A DNA stretch of 49,878 nt from Galbitalea sp. SE-J8 (GTDB taxonomy: Bacteria; Actinomycetota; Actinomycetes; Actinomycetales; Microbacteriaceae). Each line of letters begins with the position of its first letter. The stretch's first letter is position 1. The translations under genes were made by a program, and so were the position numbers. Location of the stretch: NCBI RefSeq assembly GCF_030345695.1, contig NZ_JAUASV010000024.1, forward strand, positions 1 to 49,878, given 5' to 3'. Shown piece by piece: positions 19,871 through 28,977 of the stretch. The notes beneath the pieces were generated by a model that did not search any database, was not told the origin of the DNA, and saw only the letters and a program-made list of their open reading frames with translations.

Positions 19871-20710
19871 ATGCTTCGAATCGCAGTGCCCAACAAGGGG
19901 TCGCTGAGCGAGACCGCCGCCGACATGCTCGCCGAGGCCGGCTACGCCGGCCGCCGCGACGCGCGCTCGCTCTCCGCCCTCGACGCCCGCAACGACGTCG
20001 AGTTCTTCTACCTGCGGCCGCGCGACATCGCCACCTACGTCGGGTCGGGCGCGCTCGACGTCGGCATCACCGGGCGGGACCTCCTGCTCGACGCCCGCAG
20101 CGGAGCGCGCGAGATCCAGACCCTCGACTTCGGCGACTCGACGTTCCGGTTCGCGGGACGCCCCGGGGAGTTCTCCGACATCCACGACCTCGCCGGCAAG
20201 CGCGTCGCGACGAGCTACGTCGCCCTCGTCGGCGACTTCCTCGCGCGCCACGGCGTGCAGGTGACGATGGTCGGTCTCGACGGCGCGGTGGAGTCCGCGG
20301 TCAAGCTCGGCGTCGCGGATGCCGTGGCCGACGTCGTGAGCACCGGCTCGACGCTGCGCGCGCAGGGCCTCGAGATCTTCGGACCGGTCATCCTCGAGTC
20401 GAGCGCCGTGCTGATCAGCGCGAACCCCGCCATCGCGGGCATCGACACGCTGCAGCGCCGCCTGCAGGGCGTGCTCGTCGCGCGCCAGTGGGTGCTCATG
20501 GACTACGACGTGCCGACCGCGAGGCTCGCCGAGGTCACCGCGATCGCGCCGGGCTTCGAGAGCCCGACGGTGAGCCCGATGCAGGACCCGGACTGGGTCG
20601 CCGTGCGCGTCATGGTGCGCCGCGTCGAGGTCAACCAGGTCATGGACGCGCTCTACGCCGCGGGCGCCCGCGCGATCCTCGTGAGCGCGATCCACGCGGC
20701 GCGGATCTGA
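19871..20710 (+). CDS. hisG: ATP phosphoribosyltransferase, long form
   Basis: First and feedback-inhibited step of histidine synthesis. The protein begins [13 protein letters not shown], has the PRPP loop ([14 protein letters not shown], about residues 155-168) and, from about 205, the extra C-terminal ACT-like domain (HisG_C) that senses histidine, giving 279 residues as expected for the long, HisZ-independent form. ATG start at 19871 follows a weak GAAAG site. Confidence 0.96.
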   Translation: MLRIAVPNKGSLSETAADMLAEAGYAGRRDARSLSALDARNDVEFFYLRPRDIATYVGSGALDVGITGRDLLLDARSGAREIQTLDFGDSTFRFAGRPGEFSDIHDLAGKRVATSYVALVGDFLARHGVQVTMVGLDGAVESAVKLGVADAVADVVSTGSTLRAQGLEIFGPVILESSAVLISANPAIAGIDTLQRRLQGVLVARQWVLMDYDVPTARLAEVTAIAPGFESPTVSPMQDPDWVAVRVMVRRVEVNQVMDALYAAGARAILVSAIHAARI

Positions 20711-20753
20711 GCGGGGGCCCCGTGACCGTCGCGCAGTGCTGGCCGGTGACGAC

Positions 20754-21515
20754 GTGACCGTCGCCACCCGCGTCATCCCGTGCCTCGACGTCGCCGCGGG
20801 GCGCGTCGTGAAGGGCGTCAACTTCCTCGGACTGCGCGACGCCGGCGACCCGGTCGAGCTGAGCCGCCGCTACTACGAGCAGGGGGCCGACGAGCTCACG
20901 TTCCTCGACGTCAAGGCCACGGTCGACGACCGCGACACGATGTACGACGTCGTGCGCGCGACGGCGGAGCAGGTCTTCATCCCGCTCACCGTGGGCGGCG
21001 GCGTGCGGAGCGTCGACGACGTGAGCCGGCTGCTCGCGTGCGGCGCCGACAAGGTCGGGGTCAACTCCGCGGCGATCGCCCGGCCCGCGCTCGTCGGCGA
21101 GATCGCCGACGTGTTCGGCGCGCAGGTGCTCGTGCTCAGCCTCGACGTGACCCGCGCGGAACGGATGCCGTCGGGCTTCGTCGTGACGACCCACGGTGGC
21201 AGTCGCGAGACCGAGCTCGACGCCCTCGACTGGGCGCGCGAGGCGATCGAGCGCGGTGCGGGGGAGCTGCTCGTCAACTCCATCGACGCCGACGGCACGA
21301 AGCAGGGTTTCGACCTGGAGCTCGTGCGCGCCATGCGCGAGGTCTCGTCGGTGCCCGTCATCGCGTCGGGCGGGGCGGGCGCGCTCGAGCACTTCGCCCC
21401 CGCGGTCGCGGCCGGCGCGGATGCGGTGCTCGCGGCATCCGTGTTCCACAACGGAGAATTGACCATCGGCGACGTGAAGGGCGCCCTCGGCGCCGAGGGG
21501 ATCCTGGTTCGATGA
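20754..21515 (+). CDS. hisF: Imidazole glycerol phosphate synthase cyclase subunit
   Basis: Works with HisH to make imidazole glycerol phosphate and AICAR. The TIM barrel starts [11 protein letters not shown], with the conserved GRVVKGVNF and catalytic aspartate there, and the second catalytic aspartate in [21 protein letters not shown] and [11 protein letters not shown] are the phosphate sites. GTG at 20754 gives the family N terminus and 253 residues; an earlier in-frame GTG at 20736 would add six. hisH and hisA are not beside it, so the his genes are split in this genome. Confidence 0.95.
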   Translation: MTVATRVIPCLDVAAGRVVKGVNFLGLRDAGDPVELSRRYYEQGADELTFLDVKATVDDRDTMYDVVRATAEQVFIPLTVGGGVRSVDDVSRLLACGADKVGVNSAAIARPALVGEIADVFGAQVLVLSLDVTRAERMPSGFVVTTHGGSRETELDALDWAREAIERGAGELLVNSIDADGTKQGFDLELVRAMREVSSVPVIASGGAGALEHFAPAVAAGADAVLAASVFHNGELTIGDVKGALGAEGILVR

Positions 21516-21970
21516 CCGACAGCAAAGCCACCGGCAGCACCGCATCAGACAGCACCGCGGCCGTGCTCGACCGGGCCGCGTTCGGCGCCGACGGGCTGCT
21601 GCCCGCGATCATCCAGGAGCAGGGCACGAAGGACGTGCTCATGCTCGGCTACATGGACCGCGAGGCGCTGCGCCGCACGCTCACCGAGGGCCGCGTGACG
21701 TTCTGGTCGCGATCCCGGCGGGAGTACTGGCGCAAGGGCGACACGAGCGGTCACGCGCAGTACGTGAAGGCGGCCGCGTTCGACTGCGACGCCGACACCC
21801 TGCTCGTCACGGTCGAGCAGATCGGTGCGGCGTGCCACACCGGCGCGCACGCGTGCTTCGACGTCGACCCGCTCGAGGCCACGGTCGGCGCGCCGCCCGC
21901 GAGCAACACGCCGCCGAGCGACACACCGCCGAGCAACACGCCAACGAGCAACGGAGGAACGGATGCCTAG
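21512..21970 (+). CDS. hisI: Phosphoribosyl-AMP cyclohydrolase with a low-complexity tail
   Basis: Third step of histidine synthesis, opening the adenine ring of phosphoribosyl-AMP. The core at residues 25-125 has [19 protein letters not shown], the metal-binding DCDADT and the zinc cysteines in CHTGAHACF. After residue 128 comes an unusual tail of about 25 residues made of [10 protein letters not shown] repeats, encoded by a short repeated DNA unit. ATG at 21512 overlaps hisF. The tail region contains the ribosome binding site and start of trpE, which overlaps by 8 bp. Confidence 0.94.
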   Translation: MTDSKATGSTASDSTAAVLDRAAFGADGLLPAIIQEQGTKDVLMLGYMDREALRRTLTEGRVTFWSRSRREYWRKGDTSGHAQYVKAAAFDCDADTLLVTVEQIGAACHTGAHACFDVDPLEATVGAPPASNTPPSDTPPSNTPTSNGGTDA

Positions 21971-23528
21971 CACCGGCCGCGCCGAGTTCGAGGAGCGCCT
22001 GCGCGCCGGTCACCGCGTCGTGCCGGTCGTGCGCGAGCTGTTCGCCGACGGGGAGACGCCCGTCGGCATCTACCGCAAGCTCGCCGCGGGCCGCCCGGGC
22101 TCGTTCCTGCTCGAGTCGGCCGAGCAGGGCGGCATCTGGTCGCGCTTCTCGTTCGTCGGCGTCGCGAGCTTCGGCGTGCTCACCCAGCGGGAGTCCGACG
22201 ACGGCACGGCCACGGCGCTCTGGCTCGACTACGGGCTGTCGGCCGAGCGGGCGCTCGGGCCCGGCGCGCCGGCCGGACCGCTCGACGCGGTCGCCGCGCT
22301 CTACGCGCGCTGGGCGACGCCGGCGGTCGACGGCGCCCCGCCGCTCACGGGCGGCCTCGTCGGCTTCATCGGCTGGGAGGCGATCCGCCAGATCGAGCAC
22401 CTGCCCGACGCCCCGCCCGCCGACTACGCCGTGCCCGGCCAGGCGCTGAGCTTCGTCTCGGAGCTCGTCGCGATCGACCACCGCGACGGCACCGTGCAGC
22501 TCGTGGCGTCCGCGCTCGGCTCCCCGGACGGCGAGGCGATCGACGCGGATGCCGCCTGGGCCGACGCGCAGGCCCGCCTCGACGCGATGCAGGCCGAGCT
22601 CTCGCGCCCCTCCGACGCGTGGGTCGGCACGGTCGACTTCGCCGCATCCGTCGCCGACGCGGAGCGCCGGTCGACGCGGGCCGAGTTCGAGGCCGTGGTC
22701 GACGCCGCGAAGCGGTTCATCCGCGACGGCGACGTGTTCCAGGTCGTGCTCTCGCAGCGCTTCGCCCTCGAGCTCGAGGCGAGCGCCGTCGACGTGTACC
22801 GCGTGCTGCGCACCCTCAACCCGAGCCCGTACATGTACCTGCTCGCGCTCGAGACGCCCGACGGCGAGCCGTACTCGATCGTCGGCTCGAGCCCCGAGGC
22901 GCTCGTCAAGGCGCAGCGCGGCCGCGTCTACATGCACCCGATCGCCGGCTCCCGGCCGCGCGGCGCGACCCCGGAGACGGATGCGGCGCTCGCCACCGAG
23001 CTGCTCGCCGACGAGAAGGAGCGCGCCGAGCACCTGATGCTCGTCGACCTGGCGCGCAACGACCTGCTCAAGGTGTGCCGCGCGGGCTCCGTCGAGGTCG
23101 TGGAGTTCATGCAGGTGGAGCGGTTCAGTCACATCATGCACCTGGTGTCGAGCGTCGAGGGCGACCTGCGCGCGGACGCGGGCCCGATCGACGTGTTCCG
23201 TGCGACGTTCCCCGCGGGCACCCTGAGCGGCGCCCCGAAGCCGCGCGCGCTCGAGATCATCGACGAGCTCGAGCCGGCCCAGCGCGGCGTCTACGGCGGC
23301 ATCGTCGGCTACTTCGACTTCGCGGGCGACCTCGACCTGGCGATCGCGATCCGCACGGCGACGATCGTCGGCGACCGCGCCTACGTGCAGGCCGGCGCGG
23401 GACTCGTCGCCGACTCGGACCCCGCGACCGAGCACCAGGAGACCGTGAACAAGGCCGCCGCGCCGCTGCGCGCCGTCGCGATCGCGAACACCCTGCGCCG
23501 TCTGGCACCCGACGGGGAGGACGGATGA
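21963..23528 (+). CDS. trpE: Anthranilate synthase component I
   Basis: Makes anthranilate from chorismate. The 521-residue protein has the N-terminal tryptophan-binding LLESA element (about residue 50) for feedback inhibition and the chorismate-binding C-terminal half with SPYMYLL, IAGSRPRG, KERAEHLMLVDLARNDL, FPAGTLSGAPKPRALEII and GAGLVADSDP. A good ribosome binding site (GGAGG) lies inside the hisI tail. Neither trpG nor trpD is adjacent. Direct overlap with hisI places tryptophan synthesis under the histidine transcript. Confidence 0.96.
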   Translation: MPSTGRAEFEERLRAGHRVVPVVRELFADGETPVGIYRKLAAGRPGSFLLESAEQGGIWSRFSFVGVASFGVLTQRESDDGTATALWLDYGLSAERALGPGAPAGPLDAVAALYARWATPAVDGAPPLTGGLVGFIGWEAIRQIEHLPDAPPADYAVPGQALSFVSELVAIDHRDGTVQLVASALGSPDGEAIDADAAWADAQARLDAMQAELSRPSDAWVGTVDFAASVADAERRSTRAEFEAVVDAAKRFIRDGDVFQVVLSQRFALELEASAVDVYRVLRTLNPSPYMYLLALETPDGEPYSIVGSSPEALVKAQRGRVYMHPIAGSRPRGATPETDAALATELLADEKERAEHLMLVDLARNDLLKVCRAGSVEVVEFMQVERFSHIMHLVSSVEGDLRADAGPIDVFRATFPAGTLSGAPKPRALEIIDELEPAQRGVYGGIVGYFDFAGDLDLAIAIRTATIVGDRAYVQAGAGLVADSDPATEHQETVNKAAAPLRAVAIANTLRRLAPDGEDG

Positions 23529-24112
23529 CGGACGCGCGCGGCCGGCGCGCGAAGTCGCTCCTGCTCACGGGCGACCTCGTCGGCGCGGCGCTCGTCTTCC
23601 TGGCCTGGACGCAGACCTGGGTGTCGGTGACGCTGCCCGACCTGCCGGCGATCGCCGCGGACGGCTCCACGGCGGCGCCGGCGCTCACCGCGCTCGCGCT
23701 CGCCCAGGCCGCGCTCGTCGGCGCCCTCGCGATCGCGGGAGTCGTCATCCGTCTCGGCCTCGGTGTCGTGCAGGTGCTGCTCGGCGTCACGGTCGTCTGG
23801 CAGTCGGTCGTCGCGATCGCCGATCCCGCGACCGCGGCCGGACCCGCGATCGCCAAGGCCACGGGGGTGACGGGCGGCGCCCTCTCGCACGGCGCCCAGG
23901 TCGCGCTCGCGGGCTGGCCGTGGCTCGCGGTCGCCGGGGGCGTGCTCCTCGCGCTCCTCGGCCTCGGCGTGATCGTCACGGCGCGGGCCTGGCCGGGCTC
24001 GGCGCGCAAGTACAGCGCGGTGCGCGTCGCGTCCTCCGACGGACAGCGCTCGAGCGTCGACGACTGGGACGCGCTCAGCCGCGGCGACGACCCGTCCGCG
24101 CCGCCCGAGTGA
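23525..24112 (+). CDS. Trp biosynthesis-associated membrane protein
   Basis: A 195-residue protein with four predicted transmembrane helices (about residues 14-30, 56-76, 79-99 and 130-153) and an acidic, hydrophilic C terminus. It belongs by position and style to the family of unknown function found between trpE and trpC in many actinobacteria (Trp_oprn_chp). ATG overlaps the trpE stop by 4 bp. Its role is unknown; transport or membrane tethering of pathway enzymes has not been shown. A hairpin immediately follows. Confidence 0.85.
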   Translation: MTDARGRRAKSLLLTGDLVGAALVFLAWTQTWVSVTLPDLPAIAADGSTAAPALTALALAQAALVGALAIAGVVIRLGLGVVQVLLGVTVVWQSVVAIADPATAAGPAIAKATGVTGGALSHGAQVALAGWPWLAVAGGVLLALLGLGVIVTARAWPGSARKYSAVRVASSDGQRSSVDDWDALSRGDDPSAPPE

Positions 24113-24171
24113 CACCGGCGGGCGCCGCCGGACGATCCGGTTCGGGCGACTGATCGACGGCGCCCGGTGTC
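24111..24171 (+). terminator. Bulged hairpin after the his-trpE unit
   Basis: ACACCGG-CGG-GCGCCG near 24112-24127 pairs with CGGCGCCCGGTGT at 24158-24170, leaving a 3-base bulge. It begins at the stop codon of the membrane protein and would end the hisE-to-trpE transcript. Confidence 0.55.
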
Positions 24172-24220
24172 AGCGCTCCCGAACCGGACCGAACAGGCGC
24201 GAGCCGATCTCCGCTGCCCC

Positions 24221-24250
24221 TCGACAGGGGGATAGTCGAGCCCCTATCGT
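24221..24250 (+). promoter_or_regulatory. Candidate promoter of the secreted protein gene
   Basis: TCGACA (24221-24226) and TATCGT (24245-24250) are spaced 18 bp apart and resemble a -35/-10 pair. The start codon is about 36 bases downstream of the predicted transcription start, with GAAGGAG as ribosome binding site. Confidence 0.5.
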
Positions 24251-24292
24251 GTGCCGTGCACCCGGGTACCACTCGCCGACGAAGGAGTACCG

Positions 24293-25780
24293 ATGTCCTC
24301 TCGACCCTTGATCCGGCTGAGCGGGGTCGTCGCGACCGCGCTGCTCGCGGCCGTCGCCCTCGTGCCGGCCGGCACGGCGACCGCGGCGCCCGCGAACCGG
24401 TGGACCCGCGTGAGTCTCGGCGCGATCAACAACTTCACGAGCCCCGACCTGCTGCGCCTGCCGACGGGTGCGCTGCTCGCGGCCTGGCAGGAGAACGGCT
24501 CGGGCGCGTCGCCCACCGACGACTCGATCCAGGCGGCGATCGTCTCGCCCGACGGCCGGAAGGTCGGCTCGCGCAGCACGATCGCGAGCGGCTGGGCCAC
24601 GCTGTCGTCGTCGCCGCACCTCGCGATCGCCGACGGCTCGGTGCTCGCCGCGTACGTCGGCATCCACTCCCTGGTCACCGAGGATCCGCTCAGCGGCCCC
24701 GTGCTCGGCTCGCGCAGCGCCGACGGGGTCACGTGGGCCCAGGACGCGCTCCCGCTGTCCGGTCCGCGGGCCGGCGGCGTGTACGGGCTCGACCTCGTCA
24801 CCGACGGCCACCAGCCATACACCGCGTTCATCCCGACCTCCACCGACACGATCGGCTACCATGCCGGGCAGGCGACCTCGTTCGACGACGCCGGCGACGT
24901 CGGCATCGTGTCCGCGCCGGCCGGCGACGCGTACGACGTCGCGCTCGTTCGCGACAGCGCCACGGGCGACATCTACTCCACGTGGAAGGCGCTCGGCGGC
25001 CCGGCGAAGGGGCTGAACGCGCAGCGGATCTGGCCCACCCCGGGCCCGGCGACGCCGCTGCCCGGCGCCCTCACCGGCGGCGACTTCACCGGCGGAGCGG
25101 TCGCCGTGCCGATCGGCGCGACGAGCACGAGCCGGGGCGGCGTCTGGCTCGCGTACGGCGTCGGCTATCCGACGGCGACCACGGTGCTGCTCTACAACCC
25201 GGCGTCCGGGAAGCGCCTCACCGTGGCGTCGAAGCAGCCGGGCGTCACCGGGGTCACGGCGAGCGCCGGCCCCGACGGCCGGGTCTGGGTGGCGTGGCTC
25301 ACCAGGAATGCGGCCGGATCGAGCATCGTGCGCGCGGCGCGCAGCAACAGCGCCGTCACCCGTTTCGGGGCCGCGGCATCCGTGCCGGTGCCGGCCTCGC
25401 ACGGCTACGGCTCGGCGTCCAACGTCGCCGCCGAGGGCAGCTCGGGCGCGCTCGACGTCGTCGTGAACGCGAGCGTTCCCGGTGACCCGAGCCGCACGGC
25501 GCTGTACCAGACCCGCATCCCGCCGCTGCTCTCGGTGGCGCTGTCCAAGACGGCCGTGTCGAGGTCGGCCGCGAAGAGCATCCGGGTCACCGTGACGGAT
25601 GCCGGCGCGCCCGTCGCCCGGGCGAAGGTCACCTGGCGGGGCAAGAAGTTCACCACCTCGAAGAAGGGCACGGTCACGATCCGCGTGCCGAAGGGGCTGC
25701 CGGCGGGCAAGAAGTCGATCGCGGCCGCGAAGTCCGGGTACACGCCGGGCGCCGCGAAGCTCACGATCACGAAGCGCTGA
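24293..25780 (+). CDS. Secreted beta-propeller-like protein with C-terminal Ig-like domain
   Basis: The 495-residue protein starts with a clear signal peptide (basic SSRPLIR, hydrophobic core, cleavage likely after ATAA or TATAA near residue 32). The body (about 35-410) has repeated strand patterns and an Asp-box-like SRSADGVTW, suggesting a sialidase-type beta propeller. The last 85 residues, lysine-rich, resemble an Ig-like or carboxypeptidase-regulatory-like domain (VTVTDAGAPVARAKVTW). There is no LPXTG motif and no cysteine. I see no catalytic set for sialidase activity. It has its own promoter and terminator and interrupts the usual trpE-trpC arrangement, so it looks inserted. Confidence 0.8.
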   Translation: MSSRPLIRLSGVVATALLAAVALVPAGTATAAPANRWTRVSLGAINNFTSPDLLRLPTGALLAAWQENGSGASPTDDSIQAAIVSPDGRKVGSRSTIASGWATLSSSPHLAIADGSVLAAYVGIHSLVTEDPLSGPVLGSRSADGVTWAQDALPLSGPRAGGVYGLDLVTDGHQPYTAFIPTSTDTIGYHAGQATSFDDAGDVGIVSAPAGDAYDVALVRDSATGDIYSTWKALGGPAKGLNAQRIWPTPGPATPLPGALTGGDFTGGAVAVPIGATSTSRGGVWLAYGVGYPTATTVLLYNPASGKRLTVASKQPGVTGVTASAGPDGRVWVAWLTRNAAGSSIVRAARSNSAVTRFGAAASVPVPASHGYGSASNVAAEGSSGALDVVVNASVPGDPSRTALYQTRIPPLLSVALSKTAVSRSAAKSIRVTVTDAGAPVARAKVTWRGKKFTTSKKGTVTIRVPKGLPAGKKSIAAAKSGYTPGAAKLTITKR

Positions 25781-25806
25781 CCCGCGAGAGGCTGACCGCG
25801 ACCGGC

Positions 25807-25846
25807 GCGCGGCACCCCCGCCCCGGCGGGGACGGGGGCGCCGCGC
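25807..25846 (+). terminator. Hairpin terminator after the secreted protein gene
   Basis: GCGCGGC at 25807 pairs with GCCGCGC ending at 25846, continuing inward with CCCCCG/CGGGGG and CCCC/GGGG after one mismatch, a very stable structure of almost continuous pairing. Confidence 0.7.
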
Positions 25847-25850
25847 ACGG

Positions 25851-25856
25851 TACGCT
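25851..25856 (+). promoter_or_regulatory. Candidate -10 for the trpCBA unit
   Basis: TACGCT fits TANNNT and predicts a transcript start near 25863, about 29 bases before the ATG of the next gene, whose ribosome binding site is AGGGAG. No tryptophan-codon leader peptide is present in this short leader. Confidence 0.5.
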
Positions 25857-25891
25857 GGTCGGGTAACGCCGTCCGAGACTCAGGGAGCACC

Positions 25892-26125
25892 ATGGCGCAC
25901 GACGCGAACGAACCCGGCCACGGCAACTCGCCCGCCGCCTGGACGGCCGTGGTGATCATGCTCGTCGCGTTCGCGGCGGGCACCGTGTTCTTCTGGCTCG
26001 ACCTGCCCGCCCTGGTCTGGGCGAGCGCCGCGCTCCTCGTCGTCGGCCTGCTCGTGGGCATCCTGCTCAAGAAGCTCGGCTACGGCGTCGGCGGCGACCG
26101 GATCACGCAGAAGGCGCACGAGTAG
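25892..26125 (+). CDS. HGxxPAAW-motif small membrane protein
   Basis: A 77-residue protein with the motif HGNSPAAW at residues 10-17 followed by two transmembrane helices (about 18-36 and 42-60) and a basic tail. This short family is found just before trpC in many actinobacteria and has no proven function; the sequence fits that family in length and motif. It is separated by one base from trpC, so is co-expressed with tryptophan genes. Confidence 0.85.
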   Translation: MAHDANEPGHGNSPAAWTAVVIMLVAFAAGTVFFWLDLPALVWASAALLVVGLLVGILLKKLGYGVGGDRITQKAHE

Positions 26126-26126
26126 A

Positions 26127-26894
26127 GTGCTCGACTCCCTCCTCGCCGGCGCTCTCGCCGACGCGGCGGAGCGACGGGAGCGCACGAGCCTCGCGGATGT
26201 CGAGGCCGCAGCCCTCGCACGTCCGGCCGCGCTCGACGCGCTCGCCGCCCTCGCTCCCGCCGACCGCGTGAAGATCATCGCCGAGGTCAAGCGCGCGAGC
26301 CCCTCGCGCGGCGATCTCGCCGCGATCCCCGACCCCGCGCTGCAGGCCGCCCGCTACGAGCAGGGCGGCGCGAGCGCGATCAGCGTGCTCACCGAGGGCC
26401 GCCGCTTCAAGGGCACGCTCGCCGACCTGACCGCGGTGCGCGAGCGCGTGACGCTGCCGGTGCTGCGCAAGGACTTCGTGGCCGACCCGTACCAGGTCTT
26501 TGAGGCGCGCGCCGCGGGCGCCGACCTCGTGCTGCTCATCGTCGCGGCGCTCGATCAGCCGGCGCTCGCCGGGCTGCACGCGCTCATCGGCGAGCTCGGC
26601 ATGACCGCGCTCGTCGAGGCGCACGACGCCGACGAGCTCGCGCGCGCGGCCGACCTCGGCGCTCGGCTGGTCGGGGTCAACGCGCGCAACCTCTCGACGT
26701 TCGAGCTCGACCAGACCCTATTCGGCTCGCTCGCCGACCGCTTCCCGGCGGACGCCATCCGGGTCGCGGAGTCGGCCGTGACCACCCCCGACGACGTGCG
26801 CCGCTACCGCGCGGACGGCGCCGATGTCGTGCTCGTCGGCGAGGCGCTCGTCACGGGCGACCCGGTCGCGACCCTGAGGGCGTTCCTGGCATGA
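26127..26894 (+). CDS. trpC: Indole-3-glycerol-phosphate synthase
   Basis: Closes the indole ring in tryptophan synthesis. The 255-residue TIM barrel has [14 protein letters not shown] (catalytic lysine and glutamate, about residues 49-62), [42 protein letters not shown] and the phosphate site near VAESAV and LVGEALV. GTG at 26127 is the start. It is a separate TrpC without TrpF; in actinobacteria the isomerase PriA (not in this window) covers the TrpF step. Confidence 0.95.
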   Translation: MLDSLLAGALADAAERRERTSLADVEAAALARPAALDALAALAPADRVKIIAEVKRASPSRGDLAAIPDPALQAARYEQGGASAISVLTEGRRFKGTLADLTAVRERVTLPVLRKDFVADPYQVFEARAAGADLVLLIVAALDQPALAGLHALIGELGMTALVEAHDADELARAADLGARLVGVNARNLSTFELDQTLFGSLADRFPADAIRVAESAVTTPDDVRRYRADGADVVLVGEALVTGDPVATLRAFLA

Positions 26895-28132
26895 CCGGGC
26901 TCCGCGACGTCACCGGCCCGTACTTCGGCGAGTTCGGCGGCCGTTTCGTGCCGGAGAGCCTCATCGAGGCGCTCGACCAGCTCACCGAGGCCTACGAGTG
27001 GTCGAAGACCGACCCCGGTTTCGCCGCCGAGCTCGCCGGGCTGCACCGCAGCTACACCGGCCGCCCGAGCCCGGTCACCGAGGTGAAGCGCTTCGCCGAG
27101 CACGCCGGCGGCGCGCGGGTGCTGCTCAAGCGCGAGGACCTCAACCACACCGGCAGCCACAAGATCAACAACGTGCTCGGTCAGGCGCTGCTCACCAAGC
27201 GCGTCGGCAAGACCCGCATCATCGCCGAGACCGGGGCCGGCCAGCACGGCGTCGCGACCGCGACCGCCGCGGCGCTGTTCGGGCTCGACTGCGTCATCTA
27301 CATGGGCGAGGTCGACACCCGGCGCCAGGCGCTCAACGTCGCGCGGATGCGCCTGCTCGGCGCCGAGGTGATCGCGGTGCGCAGCGGCTCCCGCACCCTC
27401 AAGGACGCCATCAACGAGGCGTTCCGCGACTGGGTGACGAACGTCGAGACGACCAACTACATCTTCGGCACGGTCGCGGGGCCGCATCCGTTCCCCGCGC
27501 TCGTGCGCGACTTCCAGAAGATCATCGGCGAGGAGGCGCGCGAGCAGGTGCTCGAGCTCACCGGCGCGCTCCCGGATGCCGTGGCCGCGTGCGTCGGCGG
27601 CGGCAGCAACGCGATGGGCATCTTCGACGCCTTCCTCGACGACGCGGGCGTGCGCCTGCTCGGCTTCGAGGCCGGCGGGGACGGCGCGGACACGCCGCGG
27701 ACCGCCGCGACCATCACGGTCGGCAGCCCGGGCGTGCTGCACGGCGCGCGCAGCTACCTGCTGCAGGACGAGGACGGCCAGACGATCGAGTCGCACTCGA
27801 TCTCCGCGGGCCTCGACTACCCGGGCGTCGGCCCGGAGCACTCCTGGCTGCACGCCATCGGCCGCGCCGAGTACCGCCCGGTCACCGACACGGCCGCGAT
27901 GGAGGCGCTGCGCCTGCTCAGCCGCACCGAGGGCATCATCCCGGCGATCGAGTCGGCGCACGCGCTCGCGGGCGTGCTCGACCTCGGCCGCGAGCTGGGA
28001 CCGGACGCGACGATCCTGGTGAGCCTGTCCGGCCGCGGCGACAAGGACATGGAGACGGCGGCGGCCTGGTTCGACCTGTACGACGCCGAGCCGGAGGCCA
28101 CCGAGGGCGACCTCGGCGGGGTCGAGTCGTGA
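26891..28132 (+). CDS. trpB: Tryptophan synthase beta subunit
   Basis: Condenses indole with serine to give tryptophan, using PLP. The PLP lysine is Lys91 in HTGSHKIN, preceded by [18 protein letters not shown] is the phosphate-binding loop and [10 protein letters not shown] a further signature. 413 residues is normal for TrpB1, the form that pairs with TrpA. Overlaps trpC and trpA by 4 bp each. Confidence 0.97.
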   Translation: MTGLRDVTGPYFGEFGGRFVPESLIEALDQLTEAYEWSKTDPGFAAELAGLHRSYTGRPSPVTEVKRFAEHAGGARVLLKREDLNHTGSHKINNVLGQALLTKRVGKTRIIAETGAGQHGVATATAAALFGLDCVIYMGEVDTRRQALNVARMRLLGAEVIAVRSGSRTLKDAINEAFRDWVTNVETTNYIFGTVAGPHPFPALVRDFQKIIGEEAREQVLELTGALPDAVAACVGGGSNAMGIFDAFLDDAGVRLLGFEAGGDGADTPRTAATITVGSPGVLHGARSYLLQDEDGQTIESHSISAGLDYPGVGPEHSWLHAIGRAEYRPVTDTAAMEALRLLSRTEGIIPAIESAHALAGVLDLGRELGPDATILVSLSGRGDKDMETAAAWFDLYDAEPEATEGDLGGVES

Positions 28133-28911
28133 GCCGCGTCGCTGCGGCGATCGGCCGGCGCAACCGGGAGGCCGCGGGCGCGCTCGTCGGCTACCTGCCG
28201 GTCGGCTTCCCGGACCTGCCGACGAGCATCGAGGCGGCCGTGGCCCTGGTCGAGAACGGCGTCGACGTGCTCGAGCTGGGCCTGCCGTACTCCGACCCGG
28301 TGATGGACGGCGTCGTCATCCAGGACGCGACCCAGCGGGCGCTCGCGAACGGCTTCCGCCTGCAGCACGGCTTCGAGGCCGTGCACGCGATCGTCGAGCG
28401 CACCGGGGCGCCCGTGCTCGTGATGACCTACTGGAACCCGGTGCTCCGGTACGGCGTCGACCGGTTCGCCGACGACCTCGCCGCCGCCGGGGGAGCGGGC
28501 CTCATCACGCCCGACCTGATCCCGGACGAGGCCGCCGGGTGGCTCGCGACGTCCGACCGCACCGGGCTCGACCGGGTGTTCCTCGCCGCGCCCACCTCGA
28601 CCGGGACGCGGCTGCGCCGCGCGGTCGAGCTCAGCCGAGGCTTCACCTACGCCGTCTCGACGATGGGCATCACGGGCGAGCGGGCGGATGTGGCGCGCAG
28701 CGCGCGCGATCTCGTCGAACGGATGCGCGCGGTCGGCAGCGACTCGGCGTGCGTCGGCATCGGCATCTCCACCGGCGAACACGTGCGCGAGGTGCTGGAA
28801 TACGCCGACGGGGCGATCGTCGGCACCGCCCTCGTGCGCGCCCTCGCGGACGGCGGCGTCGCGGGCGTCGCCCGCACGGCCGCCGCTCTCGCCGCCGGTA
28901 CACTCGGCTAG
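28129..28911 (+). CDS. trpA: Tryptophan synthase alpha subunit
   Basis: Cleaves indole-3-glycerol phosphate to indole and glyceraldehyde 3-phosphate, channelling indole to TrpB. The signature [15 protein letters not shown] (about residues 44-58) holds the catalytic glutamate and aspartate; [20 protein letters not shown] and [10 protein letters not shown] follow. GTG at 28129 overlaps trpB. The length is 260 residues. The last bases of the gene contain a candidate promoter for lgt. Confidence 0.96.
   Translation: MSRVAAAIGRRNREAAGALVGYLPVGFPDLPTSIEAAVALVENGVDVLELGLPYSDPVMDGVVIQDATQRALANGFRLQHGFEAVHAIVERTGAPVLVMTYWNPVLRYGVDRFADDLAAAGGAGLITPDLIPDEAAGWLATSDRTGLDRVFLAAPTSTGTRLRRAVELSRGFTYAVSTMGITGERADVARSARDLVERMRAVGSDSACVGIGISTGEHVREVLEYADGAIVGTALVRALADGGVAGVARTAAALAAGTLG
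28899..28904 (+). promoter_or_regulatory. Candidate -10 for lgt in the trpA 3' end
   Basis: TACACT fits TANNNT and would start transcription near 28911, about 67 bases before the lgt GTG. Confidence 0.4.
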
Positions 28912-28977
28912 GCCTCCACTCTCACCGACCCGGGGCCTCCCGCCGAATAGGCCCTCCCTCGAAAGGCGCATCGCGAC

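Noticed and set aside
24293-25780. Functional sialidase
   Set aside because: Only one Asp-box-like motif is present, and the arginine triad and other catalytic residues cannot be identified.
25781-25891. trp attenuator with leader peptide before the trpC unit
   Set aside because: The leader is only about 29 bases after the predicted start and has no run of tryptophan codons.
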